19,357 nt of DNA from Acidobacteria bacterium UBA6911. GTDB lineage: Bacteria; Acidobacteriota; UBA6911. The DNA is taken from positions 16,362-35,718 of the forward strand of contig DKBB01000103.1 in assembly GCA_002451015.1 (NCBI GenBank), given 5' to 3'. A model generated the notes under the pieces. The model was not told the origin of the DNA and made no database searches. It saw nothing but the letters and a program-made list of their open reading frames with translations. The position numbers and the translations under genes were made by a program. Shown here piece after piece: positions 1 to 7,406 of the stretch (position 1 is its first letter; each line of letters begins with the position of its first letter).

Positions 1-884
1 ACGCCGCCCATTCTATAGGCGGTTGGATCGTGTACCTCTCCCCGAAGCATGTTATCCAGATCTTTCCTTGAAATCCGCGCATGCAGATAGAGCAGCGTGT
101 TTCTTCGCGTTTCAGTGGGCGCAATGCGTTTGACCAGGGTTTCAGAGGGACGATAGCAGGTATCGGTCATACCCAGCGGAATAAAAATGTTTTCCCGCGA
201 AAAAACATCGACCGGCTTGCCGCTCACAGCATGAATGATTTCTCCCAACGCAATGAAATTGACATCACTGTAGACAAACTCCTTATCCGGTTCAAAATTC
301 GTTCGGATTTTCCATAATTCCTTCAGCATTTCTTCGTAGCCGAACCAACCTTTTGAAAGATCGAAATCCGCCGGAAGACCGGAATGGTGGGTCAAAAGCT
401 GGTGTACGGTAATGTCGTCCTTACCCCCTCCTTTAAAGTCCGGAAGGTATCGATGCACCCGATCTCCAAGCCTTAAAAGACCGTTCTCAACGAGCATCAT
501 AACCGAAGGGGTTGTAGCCATGACTTTCGTCAATGAGGACACATCAAAAATAGTATCCCGGGTCATGCGTTCCTGCTTCGGCTTCAATGAACGATTCCCG
601 AAAGCTTCGAAGTATTCGATCTTTCCGCGACGGCTCACCAGGACCACGGCACCGGGGACCTCTCCCTCGGCAATCGCAGCTTCAACAGCCGGGCCTATGA
701 GTTCAAGACGACCCGGAATAATTCCTTCCTGCCCGGGATCATTCTGAACCGCATCCGGTCCGGACTGATCCGCCGACAGCGTCGCTGTTTGATACTGGAC
801 GATTATCCCGGCCAGTAAGAGGCAGACAGTTGCAGACACATACACGGTAGTGTTCTTAATACGCCACATTTTCCGTCCCGTCAT
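1..884 (-). CDS. Serine beta-lactamase-family hydrolase (class C / esterase-like), C-terminus cut by window edge
   Basis: About 294 residues are visible, running off the left edge. The N-terminus has a basic start followed by a hydrophobic stretch (residues about 13-30), consistent with a signal peptide or membrane anchor, so the enzyme probably acts outside the cytoplasm. The catalytic SxxK motif is S117-L-T-K120, inside a DVSSLTKV context. A THHSGLP motif follows at about 165-171, then YSDVN at 205-209 in the place of the YxN motif. The last visible residues (HDPTAYRMGGV) match the conserved segment that precedes the C-terminal active-site motif in this Pfam Beta-lactamase (PF00144) family. 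Members include AmpC, penicillin-binding-protein-like esterases and D-aminopeptidases. The substrate cannot be told from sequence, and antibiotic resistance should not be assumed. An alternative start is the ATG at 869. The gene lies 103 bp downstream of glgA on the same strand. Confidence 0.88.
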   Translation of the reverse strand, partial: MTGRKMWRIKNTTVYVSATVCLLLAGIIVQYQTATLSADQSGPDAVQNDPGQEGIIPGRLELIGPAVEAAIAEGEVPGAVVLVSRRGKIEYFEAFGNRSLKPKQERMTRDTIFDVSSLTKVMATTPSVMMLVENGLLRLGDRVHRYLPDFKGGGKDDITVHQLLTHHSGLPADFDLSKGWFGYEEMLKELWKIRTNFEPDKEFVYSDVNFIALGEIIHAVSGKPVDVFSRENIFIPLGMTDTCYRPSETLVKRIAPTETRRNTLLYLHARISRKDLDNMLRGEVHDPTAYRMGG

Positions 885-971
885 AGACCCATTCCCTTTG
901 ATCCATCATCATAAACCATCGGGTAATTTCAATAATCCGAAATAATTTAAAAGGAATGCATGTTCAGGCTT

Positions 972-977
972 ATTATA
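972..977 (-). promoter_or_regulatory. Possible -10 box (TATAAT) upstream of the beta-lactamase-family gene
   Basis: A perfect TATAAT hexamer on the minus strand lies 10 nt after the glgA stop codon and about 88 nt before the hydrolase start. The best 17-bp-spaced -35 (GAGGCA) matches consensus at only three positions, so this may be a weak or regulated promoter, or chance. Confidence 0.25.
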
Positions 978-987
978 CCCAACCGTA

Positions 988-2484
988 TCAGGAATGCCTC
1001 TTGATATAAATGCTTCGATAAAGTTGTTTGTATTTTTCAGCGGATTTATTCCAGGACCAGTCCTGCGCCATCGCCCGGACCATGAGGGCGCGCCAGCGAT
1101 CCGGATCGGAATAGACGGATAAAGCCCTCTTCAATGCCGCCATCATTTCTACAGAGGTATACCCCTGGAATCGAAATCCCGTTCCGCTTTCCCCGTCATA
1201 GGGCACAACGGTATCCGCCAGTCCCCCGGTCGCACGGACTATCGGAATGGTGCCGTAACGCAGGCTTATAAGCTGGCTGAGACCACACGGCTCGTACCTG
1301 GACGGCATCAGAAACATGTCACAACCCGCCTCAATTTTATGCGCCAGTTCATTATCGAATGTAAGGTTGACTCCGATCTTATCCGGATATCTTGATGCGA
1401 GATCTTGGAGCAGTTTATGGTATTTCTGCTGACCGACGCCCAGAATCACCAACTGCGTATTCAAATTCACAATCTCCTGCACAGCATCCGCGATAAGCTC
1501 AAAGCCTTTCTGGTCCGCAAGTCGGGACACAATACCGACTACAGGCACGCGATCCTTCAGGTCAGGCAGTCCAAAGTGGAAACGCAAATGTTCCTTGCAT
1601 GCCTCTTTACCTGAAAAATCACTGCTGGAGAAATGGGCCGGTATCAGGGGATCCGATTGCGGGTTCCATTCCTCGTAATCGATCCCGTTTACAATACCGC
1701 TGAGATCCATTCTTCTGCTGTGCAGAACCCCTTCCAATCCGTGGCCGAATTCATGGCTTGCCTGGATTTCAGAGGCATAGGTTTGACTCACCGTATTCAC
1801 TTTGTCCGACATCAGTATTCCCGCCTTCATAAAATTCACTTTGTTCCAGTATTCGAAGGGAGACATCGGATAGAAATGTTTGTCGTCAATCCCGGCAAAA
1901 TGAAGCACTTTTTTAGAATAAACCCCTTGGTAGGCGAGATTATGGATAGTAAACAGCGTCCCGACATCCGAAAAAAAGGGGCTGCTGCTGTAATTCGTGC
2001 GGATGATGCCCGGGATCAGGGCCGTATGGGAATCGTGGCAGTGAATGATATCGACGGGATTTCTCAGCCTGAGCAGCAATTCGAGACCGGACTTCATGAA
2101 AAATAGAAACCGTTTCCCGTTATCGCGGTATCCTTCTCCGGTATTAGGATTCCCGTAAATACCGGAACGGCCAAAATATCTGCGGGAACCTACAAAATAG
2201 ATGTCTACATTCGAGTTATTAAGCCGGGTCTGATATATTTTCGCATTCTCGGACTCGTTCCCCAATCGCACATCAAATTCTGAAACAGATTCACAAGGGC
2301 GGATATCGAATCTGCCCGCTTCCAAAACGGATGCATAGGCCGGAATCACGACCGTGGAATGGACACCCAGTTTATCCAGCGCTTTCGGCAACGCACCGAC
2401 AACGTCTCCCATTCCGCCGACTTTTGCAAACGGTGCTGCTTCCGCCGAAAACATGACTACTCTGGATGGATCGTTCTGGTGCAT
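988..2484 (-). CDS. glgA: Glycogen synthase (ADP-glucose type, GT5)
   Basis: The product is 498 residues, close to the usual bacterial GlgA length (about 480-500). It transfers glucose from a nucleotide sugar, normally ADP-glucose, to the non-reducing end of an alpha-1,4-glucan in the cytoplasm. The N-terminal GT5 domain carries the KVGG substrate-binding loop at residues 21-24 (SAEAAPFAKVGGMGDVVG) and the HNLAYQG motif. The C-terminal GT1-type domain has the retaining-glucosyltransferase motif beginning at E398 (YEPCGLSQL, then RYGTIPIVRATGGLADT). The ATG at 2484 is the only usual start codon between the upstream in-frame stop (2548-2550) and the conserved domain; its ribosome binding site is weak. 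It follows the glgP-like gene by 230 bp on the same strand, which supports joint glycogen turnover. No glgC or glgB is in the window. Confidence 0.96.
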   Translation of the reverse strand: MHQNDPSRVVMFSAEAAPFAKVGGMGDVVGALPKALDKLGVHSTVVIPAYASVLEAGRFDIRPCESVSEFDVRLGNESENAKIYQTRLNNSNVDIYFVGSRRYFGRSGIYGNPNTGEGYRDNGKRFLFFMKSGLELLLRLRNPVDIIHCHDSHTALIPGIIRTNYSSSPFFSDVGTLFTIHNLAYQGVYSKKVLHFAGIDDKHFYPMSPFEYWNKVNFMKAGILMSDKVNTVSQTYASEIQASHEFGHGLEGVLHSRRMDLSGIVNGIDYEEWNPQSDPLIPAHFSSSDFSGKEACKEHLRFHFGLPDLKDRVPVVGIVSRLADQKGFELIADAVQEIVNLNTQLVILGVGQQKYHKLLQDLASRYPDKIGVNLTFDNELAHKIEAGCDMFLMPSRYEPCGLSQLISLRYGTIPIVRATGGLADTVVPYDGESGTGFRFQGYTSVEMMAALKRALSVYSDPDRWRALMVRAMAQDWSWNKSAEKYKQLYRSIYIKRHS

Positions 2485-2714
2485 ATATTTTCGAAATTCC
2501 GGCAGTTTAAATAATGGTCCCGCCGCATCTATTTTACCGATGGCATCTTAAACTGGATTTATTGCAGGCACAATACAAGCGAACTTTTTTTCCAACCTTA
2601 CCGATCGTCTGTATTGGGAAAATTTCGGACGGACCAGCTTGAGCACCCGGACAGTATCTCCGGGAAGCAGGCTTTGCCGGTTGAAATTATGCCGGAAATA
2701 CTGAAATGTCCGTG

Positions 2715-4850
2715 TTACTCGGAATCGGTAAGATAATATTTTTGAACGTATTCCTGGACCATACGCCAGGTTGTAAACTTCGGCAGCATGGTCGCCATGG
2801 AGCAACGGATTTTATCAATCCACCGGCGCGGAATGCCGCGCTCATCACGGTCATAAAAACAGGGGATGACTTCTTCACTCAAGACCTTGCAGAGGTTGAC
2901 ATTGTCCAGTCTGTCCTGTTCTTCTACGGAATCCGGGTGACTATCGTCCCCGATTGCGAATCCATTGGAGCCGTCATACGCTTCGCGCCACCATCCGTCC
3001 AGGATACTCAGGTTCAGTCCGCCGTTGCAGATAATTTTCTGGCCGCTGGTGCCGGATGCTTCCATCGGACGTCTGGGTGTGTTCAGCCAGACATCACATC
3101 CGGAGATCATCTGACGGGCGATATGAACGTCATAATTCTCGAGAAAGACAAGACGCCCCCTCAGCTCGCTGTGCTGGCTGAGGTGAATGATTTTCTGGAT
3201 GCGCTTTTTCCCTTCGTCATCAGCCGGGTGCGCTTTTCCGGAAAAAATGAACTGGATCGGCCGAGCCGGATCTTTCACGAGCCGGAGTATCTGCTCATAA
3301 TCCTCGAAAACCAGAGGCGCACGCTTATATGTCGCAAAGCGCCGCGCAAAACCGATGGTAAGGGCATCGGGATTTAACAGCCGGTTGAACTCGTGTGGAT
3401 TGCCCTGGGACATCCGTTTCATCATGAAACGGCGCCGCGTAAATTCTATCAGAGCCCGACGCAGCCTGTAGCGCAGGGCCCAGAGCTCCGCATCGGAAAC
3501 GAATTCCCAATCCAGCACACGCTGCCAGAATTCCGGCTCATTGATGTCTTTATCCCAGTTTACGCCCAGCTTGTTTCTCCAGAAGCTGCGAACCGGGCCC
3601 TTCATCCATCCGACAAGGTGAACCCCGTTGGTTATATGTCCAATGGGCACTTCGTCTTCCGATTTCCCCGGATACAGCGGCTGCCACATTTTCCGGCTTA
3701 CCCGGCCGTGCAGTTCGCTGACGGCATTGGCGGAACGTGATGCTTTGAGCGCCAGGACGGTCATGCAGAAAGGCTCTTCCCGATTACCGGGATCGACACG
3801 GCCCAAAGCCATTAGAGAATTAAAGGAGGCGTTAATTTGCGGCAGGAATCGCTGGAATGCATATTTCATCAGATCGGGACTGAAACGATCGTGTCCCGCT
3901 TCCACGGGGGTATGGGTCGTAAACACACACTGCCGGCGGGTTTCAGAAAAGGCTTCATCAAACGAGCTCCCCTGCGCTATTTTCTCCCGGATCAACTCCA
4001 ATGCAAGGAAAGCCACATGCCCTTCATTCATATGGTACAGGGAGGAATGGATTCCGAGATCGCGTAAAAGGCGCACACCCCCAAAACCCAACAACATCTC
4101 CTGCATGATACGCGTAGAGCTGTCACCGCCGTATACATGGAGCGTCAGGTCCCGAAACAGGGGCTCGTTTTCCGGCCGGTTCGAATCCAACAGGTAAATA
4201 GGGCAACGGCCTACGTTCACCTTCCAGGCCTGGAAACGCACATTGGCCAGATTTATTTCAACCTCTCCTATGTACCGTTCCCCATCCGGATTCAACACCG
4301 GCTCCAGCGGCAATGAGTCCGGGTGCAGAGGAACATAATATTCCGTCTGCCAGTTATCGCCATTGATCGATTGATGGAAATACCCTTCCCGGTAAAAAAG
4401 GCTGATGCCTACCAGGCCGACACCAAGATCGCTGGCCGACCTTGCGTGGTCGCCTGAAAGAATGCCGAGCCCCCCCGCTGCAATGGGAAGGGTTTCATGA
4501 AATCCGTATTCCGCCGTGAAATAGGCCACGGGATTATCAATCAAAGAGGGTGCATTGCGGAACGCCCAGGTGTCCTTCTGGTCCATGTACGTTTCGAAAC
4601 CGGACAGAACTCCCCGAACCTTGCGGGTCAACACGGGATCTCGCAAACGGGTGCGAAGTTCGTACTCCGAAATATCCTGTAAAACCGCAACCGCATTGTG
4701 GTAGAGGTCCTGCCATCCCCTTGGGGAAAGATCCTGGAATATCTCCTGGCACTCCTGGTTCCAGGTCCACCACAAATTGCCTGCAAGCCTTTTGAGCTTT
4801 GCCAGGAGCTCGGCGGTCTCGTCCCGATGTGTCAGTGGAATTGTTTTCAG
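2715..4850 (-). CDS. glgP: Alpha-glucan (glycogen/maltodextrin) phosphorylase, GT35, probable CTG start
   Basis: This PLP-dependent enzyme releases glucose-1-phosphate from alpha-1,4-glucans. From the proposed CTG at 4850 it has 711 residues, matching the shorter bacterial/archaeal phosphorylase subfamily (TIGR02094-like) rather than the roughly 800-residue E. coli type. Visible hallmarks are the N-terminal NLWWTWN, EYGFHETLPIAAGGLG with LSGDHARSASDLG, HMNEGHVAF, TTHTPVEAGHD, GHITNGVH, ARRFATYKRA, and EASGTSGQK near the C-terminus. The lysine of the last motif (about K605) is the expected pyridoxal-phosphate Schiff-base residue. The conserved N-terminus (LTHRDETAELLAKLKRLAGNLWW) continues upstream of the first usual start (TTG at 4775). 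An in-frame TAA at 4866-4868 limits extension, and CTG at 4848-4850 is the only start-like codon, preceded by a GAGGGG-type Shine-Dalgarno sequence. The catalytic call is firm; the exact start is not. Confidence 0.94.
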   Translation of the reverse strand: MKTIPLTHRDETAELLAKLKRLAGNLWWTWNQECQEIFQDLSPRGWQDLYHNAVAVLQDISEYELRTRLRDPVLTRKVRGVLSGFETYMDQKDTWAFRNAPSLIDNPVAYFTAEYGFHETLPIAAGGLGILSGDHARSASDLGVGLVGISLFYREGYFHQSINGDNWQTEYYVPLHPDSLPLEPVLNPDGERYIGEVEINLANVRFQAWKVNVGRCPIYLLDSNRPENEPLFRDLTLHVYGGDSSTRIMQEMLLGFGGVRLLRDLGIHSSLYHMNEGHVAFLALELIREKIAQGSSFDEAFSETRRQCVFTTHTPVEAGHDRFSPDLMKYAFQRFLPQINASFNSLMALGRVDPGNREEPFCMTVLALKASRSANAVSELHGRVSRKMWQPLYPGKSEDEVPIGHITNGVHLVGWMKGPVRSFWRNKLGVNWDKDINEPEFWQRVLDWEFVSDAELWALRYRLRRALIEFTRRRFMMKRMSQGNPHEFNRLLNPDALTIGFARRFATYKRAPLVFEDYEQILRLVKDPARPIQFIFSGKAHPADDEGKKRIQKIIHLSQHSELRGRLVFLENYDVHIARQMISGCDVWLNTPRRPMEASGTSGQKIICNGGLNLSILDGWWREAYDGSNGFAIGDDSHPDSVEEQDRLDNVNLCKVLSEEVIPCFYDRDERGIPRRWIDKIRCSMATMLPKFTTWRMVQEYVQKYYLTDSE

Positions 4851-5082
4851 TGTGGAGCCCCCCTCTTAATGCGCCAAAGAGTTCAAAGGTTTATTCAAAT
4901 ACTTTATCGGCATCTTATAGGTACCGGGACCAGAATTTTATAGCCTAATCCAACGAGTAACGGTACAGCATTCCACCGAAAATTAAACATATATTTGAAA
5001 GACGGGAGCGTTTTATCAAAAATTATGGCGAACCGGTGGAGAGATTGGGGATAGTTAAGGAGGAAGCTTTGTAAAGAGTCTG
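4851..5082 (-). promoter_or_regulatory. glgP upstream region with weak candidate promoter elements
   Basis: This intergenic stretch lies between the rpoD terminator and glgP. On the minus strand a TATAAA (4942..4937) and a TTGATA followed by AT-rich sequence (about 5020-4980) are possible promoter parts, but none forms a well-spaced consensus pair. A purine-rich GAGGGGGG tract just before position 4850 is the likely glgP ribosome binding site. I see no gene in this stretch. Confidence 0.35.
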
Positions 5083-5110
5083 TCCGCGGCAGGAAATATC
5101 CTGCCGCGGA
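5083..5110 (-). terminator. Strong hairpin terminator downstream of rpoD
   Basis: A perfect 12-bp inverted repeat (TCCGCGGCAGGA with its complement, 4-nt loop) begins 6 nt after the rpoD stop codon. On the minus strand it is followed by CAGACTCTTT, only a weak U-tract. It probably terminates or stabilises the rpoD transcript and separates it from glgP. Confidence 0.75.
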
Positions 5111-5116
5111 TATTGT

Positions 5117-6718
5117 TCAGTTTTTGCTTACAAAATCGGAGAATTCTCTCAATTTATTGGATCTATAGGGGCTTCGAAGTTTAAAAAGCGCCTTTTCTTC
5201 GATCTGCCGGATCCTTTCACGCGTCACCTGGAATATCTCGCCGACTTCCTGGAGCGTATATTCCTTCCCATTTTCATTCAAACCGTAGCGCATTCGAACG
5301 ATTTCCTGTTCCCGGGAAGACAGTGTCTGCAAAGCGGAGTTCGTGACCTCTCGAAGATTGTGCTTCATAACGTCTTCGTCCGGAGATACCGCGGTTTTAT
5401 CCTCAATAAACTTGTTCAGGACCGCATCCTTATTGTCCGCAATGCTCGCCTCGAGAGAAATCGGCTCCTGCGCGGCTTTTAATATCTGGGTCACCTTGGA
5501 AACCGGAGTTTTCAGTTCCTTGGCTAATTCATGAACCGAGGGTTCGCGTCCGTTCCGCTTCGTCAGTTCATTGGCGACTTTCAAAACGCGATTCATGGCT
5601 TCCACCATGTGGACGGGAACCCGGATGGTTCTCCCCTGGTCCGCAATCGCCCGGGTGATGCTCTGTCGTATCCACCAGGTGGCATAGGTCGAAAACTTGT
5701 GTCCCAGGCGATAGTTGAATTTATCCACCGCTTTCATAAGGCCGATATTCCCTTCCTGAACCAGATCCAGCAGATCCAGTCCGGGGTAGGAGTAGTTTTT
5801 AGCGATGCTCAGCACCAACCGCAGGTTTGAACGCACAAACTGGTCCTTGGCATGAAGCATTTCGGCCTTATTCTCGCTGATCAAGGCCAGGATTTTACGC
5901 AGCTCATCCACATCCGTCAGATATTGCTGCTCGAGGTTCTTAAGACGGGAACGTGCCTCTCTTAACTGCCTCGGCTTCGCATCATGACGATGGGTCAGCC
6001 TTCTGATGGTCCTTTTCGCTTCATCCATCTGATGCATCACACCTTCCAGACCGTTGACCAGGTCTGCAATCTGGTTTTCTGTGAAATCGATACGCTGAAG
6101 GGAAGAAAAAATCGCTTCGCGGTTGTTTTTGATTTTATTCAAATTATTCTTTGCATTGCTGCATCGCGATTTGTTCCGCTTCATCGTACCCCTGGCGAGG
6201 CGGTACTGCTCTTCCAGTTTTCCCAAACGGGAAACGATTCTCCGGACCTGTTTGATCCGCAACCTGTTCCGTTCCTCGAGTGTGACTTCATTATCCGAAT
6301 CCATCTTTTCATCCGAGGTGTACTGTGTGGAGGCTGATTGAGGATCCGTAGGCTGTAGTTCATCGGCTAATTCCATGACATTATAGGAATTAATCGGTGT
6401 CAGCGAGAGAAGTCTCAGCGTGTTGATCTTCGCGGATTCGATTTTTTTGGCCAAATACACTTCCTGCTCTCTTGTAAGCAGGGGTATTTTGCTCATGCTC
6501 CTATAATATATATAGAGGGGATCCGCAGAAGAAGCGACCTCTTCCGCTTTTACGGCAGTACGACCGTCAACCGGGACACGAGCGAAGCGAACTCTGTCCA
6601 CGTAGTTTTCCCGAGTCAATCTCGGAAAAGCTTCGGAATCATCCGAACCGTCCTCGTCCAGATTGATCACTTCGTATTCTGTTTCTTCCAGGACATTTTC
6701 TCGATCTAATTCAATCAT
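5117..6718 (-). CDS. rpoD: Primary (group 1) RNA polymerase sigma factor
   Basis: This 533-residue protein directs RNA polymerase to housekeeping -10/-35 promoters. Region 1.2 is at about 65-95 (DPLYIYYRSMSKIPLLTREQE). A charged, coiled-coil-like non-conserved insert spans about 96-285. Regions 2.1-2.4 lie at about 288-362 with near-invariant DLVQEGNIGLMKAVDKF, FSTYATWWIRQ and QGRTIRVPVHMVE. Region 3 is at about 370-445. Region 4 has the helix-turn-helix YTLQEVGEIFQVTRERIRQIE at about 487-507. The first 60 residues are short and acidic and do not look like a full region 1.1. The gene is monocistronic, with a 12-bp hairpin terminator after it and a long leader before it. The start ATG at 6718 has an AAGAAGGA Shine-Dalgarno about 12 nt upstream. 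The call is secure because the region 2 sequence is diagnostic of RpoD. Confidence 0.97.
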   Translation of the reverse strand: MIELDRENVLEETEYEVINLDEDGSDDSEAFPRLTRENYVDRVRFARVPVDGRTAVKAEEVASSADPLYIYYRSMSKIPLLTREQEVYLAKKIESAKINTLRLLSLTPINSYNVMELADELQPTDPQSASTQYTSDEKMDSDNEVTLEERNRLRIKQVRRIVSRLGKLEEQYRLARGTMKRNKSRCSNAKNNLNKIKNNREAIFSSLQRIDFTENQIADLVNGLEGVMHQMDEAKRTIRRLTHRHDAKPRQLREARSRLKNLEQQYLTDVDELRKILALISENKAEMLHAKDQFVRSNLRLVLSIAKNYSYPGLDLLDLVQEGNIGLMKAVDKFNYRLGHKFSTYATWWIRQSITRAIADQGRTIRVPVHMVEAMNRVLKVANELTKRNGREPSVHELAKELKTPVSKVTQILKAAQEPISLEASIADNKDAVLNKFIEDKTAVSPDEDVMKHNLREVTNSALQTLSSREQEIVRMRYGLNENGKEYTLQEVGEIFQVTRERIRQIEEKALFKLRSPYRSNKLREFSDFVSKN

Positions 6719-6998
6719 GGTAAAAGTATCCTTCTTGGGGAGAGCTTTATCGGAAACCTCTTCCTCTTAAGCTTATCTGTACTATTAGTATGGCTTAGAG
6801 GTGCCTTACTTTATTTCGGTCCCGACCTCTCACATTTACTGTGCTACATAAACTTCTTATATAGACTGTCGAAACCTAGAAAAAGTTTCATCGGGCGGTT
6901 TATCATAATGTAGACTCCAAAGTTTGCACCTCGACTTTTTAGGTTGGAACATCTCTACGCCCGATACTACGGAAGATCATATGTTTCGTTCCAATAAT
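6719..6998 (-). promoter_or_regulatory. Long hairpin-rich rpoD leader (5' UTR), no gene seen
   Basis: About 275 nt separate the predicted transcription start (near 6992) from the rpoD ATG. On the minus strand the leader could form a series of stems: TCGGGCG with CGCCCGA enclosing nested GTAGA/TCTAC and TCCAA/TTGGA pairs; TGAAAC with GTTTCG; CTATATAAG with TTTATGTAG (3-nt loop, some G-U pairs); CACA with TGTG; and AGAGGT with ACCTCT. The part at about 6765-6855 resembles the 3' end of 23S rRNA (see findings). A 13-codon ATG-started reading frame lies near 6980. Whether this is a regulatory leader, a separate small RNA or a decayed rRNA piece cannot be decided here. Confidence 0.4.
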
Positions 6999-7027
6999 TG
7001 TATAACATTGCCTATTAATTTTCGCAA
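6999..7027 (-). promoter_or_regulatory. Candidate rpoD promoter
   Basis: On the minus strand TTGCGA (7027..7022) is separated by 17 bp from TATACA (7004..6999), which is preceded by TGT, an extended -10 motif. A TACAAT shifted two bases downstream is an alternative -10. It faces rpoD across the long leader. Confidence 0.5.
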
Positions 7028-7107
7028 CTTGTTTATCAACTTTTCGTAAAAACTTAATTTGGGTAACTATGACGATGTAAAACGTTTACTGGACCTTGCC
7101 GTCAGAT

Positions 7108-7134
7108 TCCCCTCATAAAATGAGAGGGATTTTT
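7108..7134 (+). terminator. Hairpin followed by T-run between the divergent genes
   Basis: TCCCCTCAT pairs with ATGAGAGGGA (one bulged base, 3-nt loop), followed by TTTTT, which is intrinsic-terminator architecture on the plus strand. No coding region lies upstream on this strand, so it may end a short unannotated transcript or simply insulate the divergent units. Confidence 0.4.
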
Positions 7135-7170
7135 AGCCCTTAAATCGTCGTGAAGAAAAGAGTTCGTGAT

Positions 7171-7185
7171 CGGGCAAGTTGCCCG
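7171..7185. repeat. Short perfect palindrome (possible operator)
   Basis: CGGGCAA and TTGCCCG flank a single G, giving a 15-bp perfect inverted repeat about 145 bp upstream of the ABC operon promoter. It could be a regulator binding site or a small hairpin. The 5'-neighbouring sequence is AT-poor, while 7201-7260 is AT-rich and shows no gene. Confidence 0.35.
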
Positions 7186-7327
7186 CGACCGGTATCGGGA
7201 ATTATATAATCAATGATATTAATAATTTATCAAAAATACTTCCAGAACAGGGATGAGCTTCCGGATATCCCTGGTATTCTACCGGTTTAGTAGAAAATAA
7301 TGACGAATTATGGAAATATCAGGTCAG

Positions 7328-7356
7328 TTGACTCCTTTTATGGTTTTCATTATTAT
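7328..7356 (+). promoter_or_regulatory. Near-consensus sigma-70 promoter for the ABC-2 transporter operon
   Basis: TTGACT (7328-7333) and TATTAT (7351-7356) are separated by exactly 17 bp, each one mismatch from consensus. Transcription should start near 7363, leaving about 40 nt of leader. This rules out the in-frame upstream codons (for example 7356) as the translation start of the next gene. Confidence 0.75.
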
Positions 7357-7406
7357 TGACGCCTTTAAATTTTTCGATTGCCATCGAACTGCATGGAGGA
7401 ATGAGT

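Noticed and set aside
2548..2805. 85-codon minus-strand frame between glgP and glgA (GDTVRVLKLVRP...)
   Set aside because: It overlaps the glgP C-terminus in another frame, has no recognisable domain, and the glgP-glgA gap is otherwise ordinary. A decayed gene is possible but unsupported.
6856..6880. GGTTTCGACAG on the minus strand, resembling the 5' end of tmRNA
   Set aside because: No tRNA-like acceptor stem, no tag reading frame and no matching 3' end were found nearby.
7205..7210. Perfect TATAAT in the divergent intergenic region
   Set aside because: It lies in a self-complementary AT run with no acceptable -35 at 16-18 bp on either strand. The promoter at 7328-7356 is much better.
7356..7406. 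In-frame TTG/ATG upstream start for the ABC ATPase
   Set aside because: It overlaps the predicted -10 box and would add residues unlike the family. GTG 7407 with GGAGG is better.
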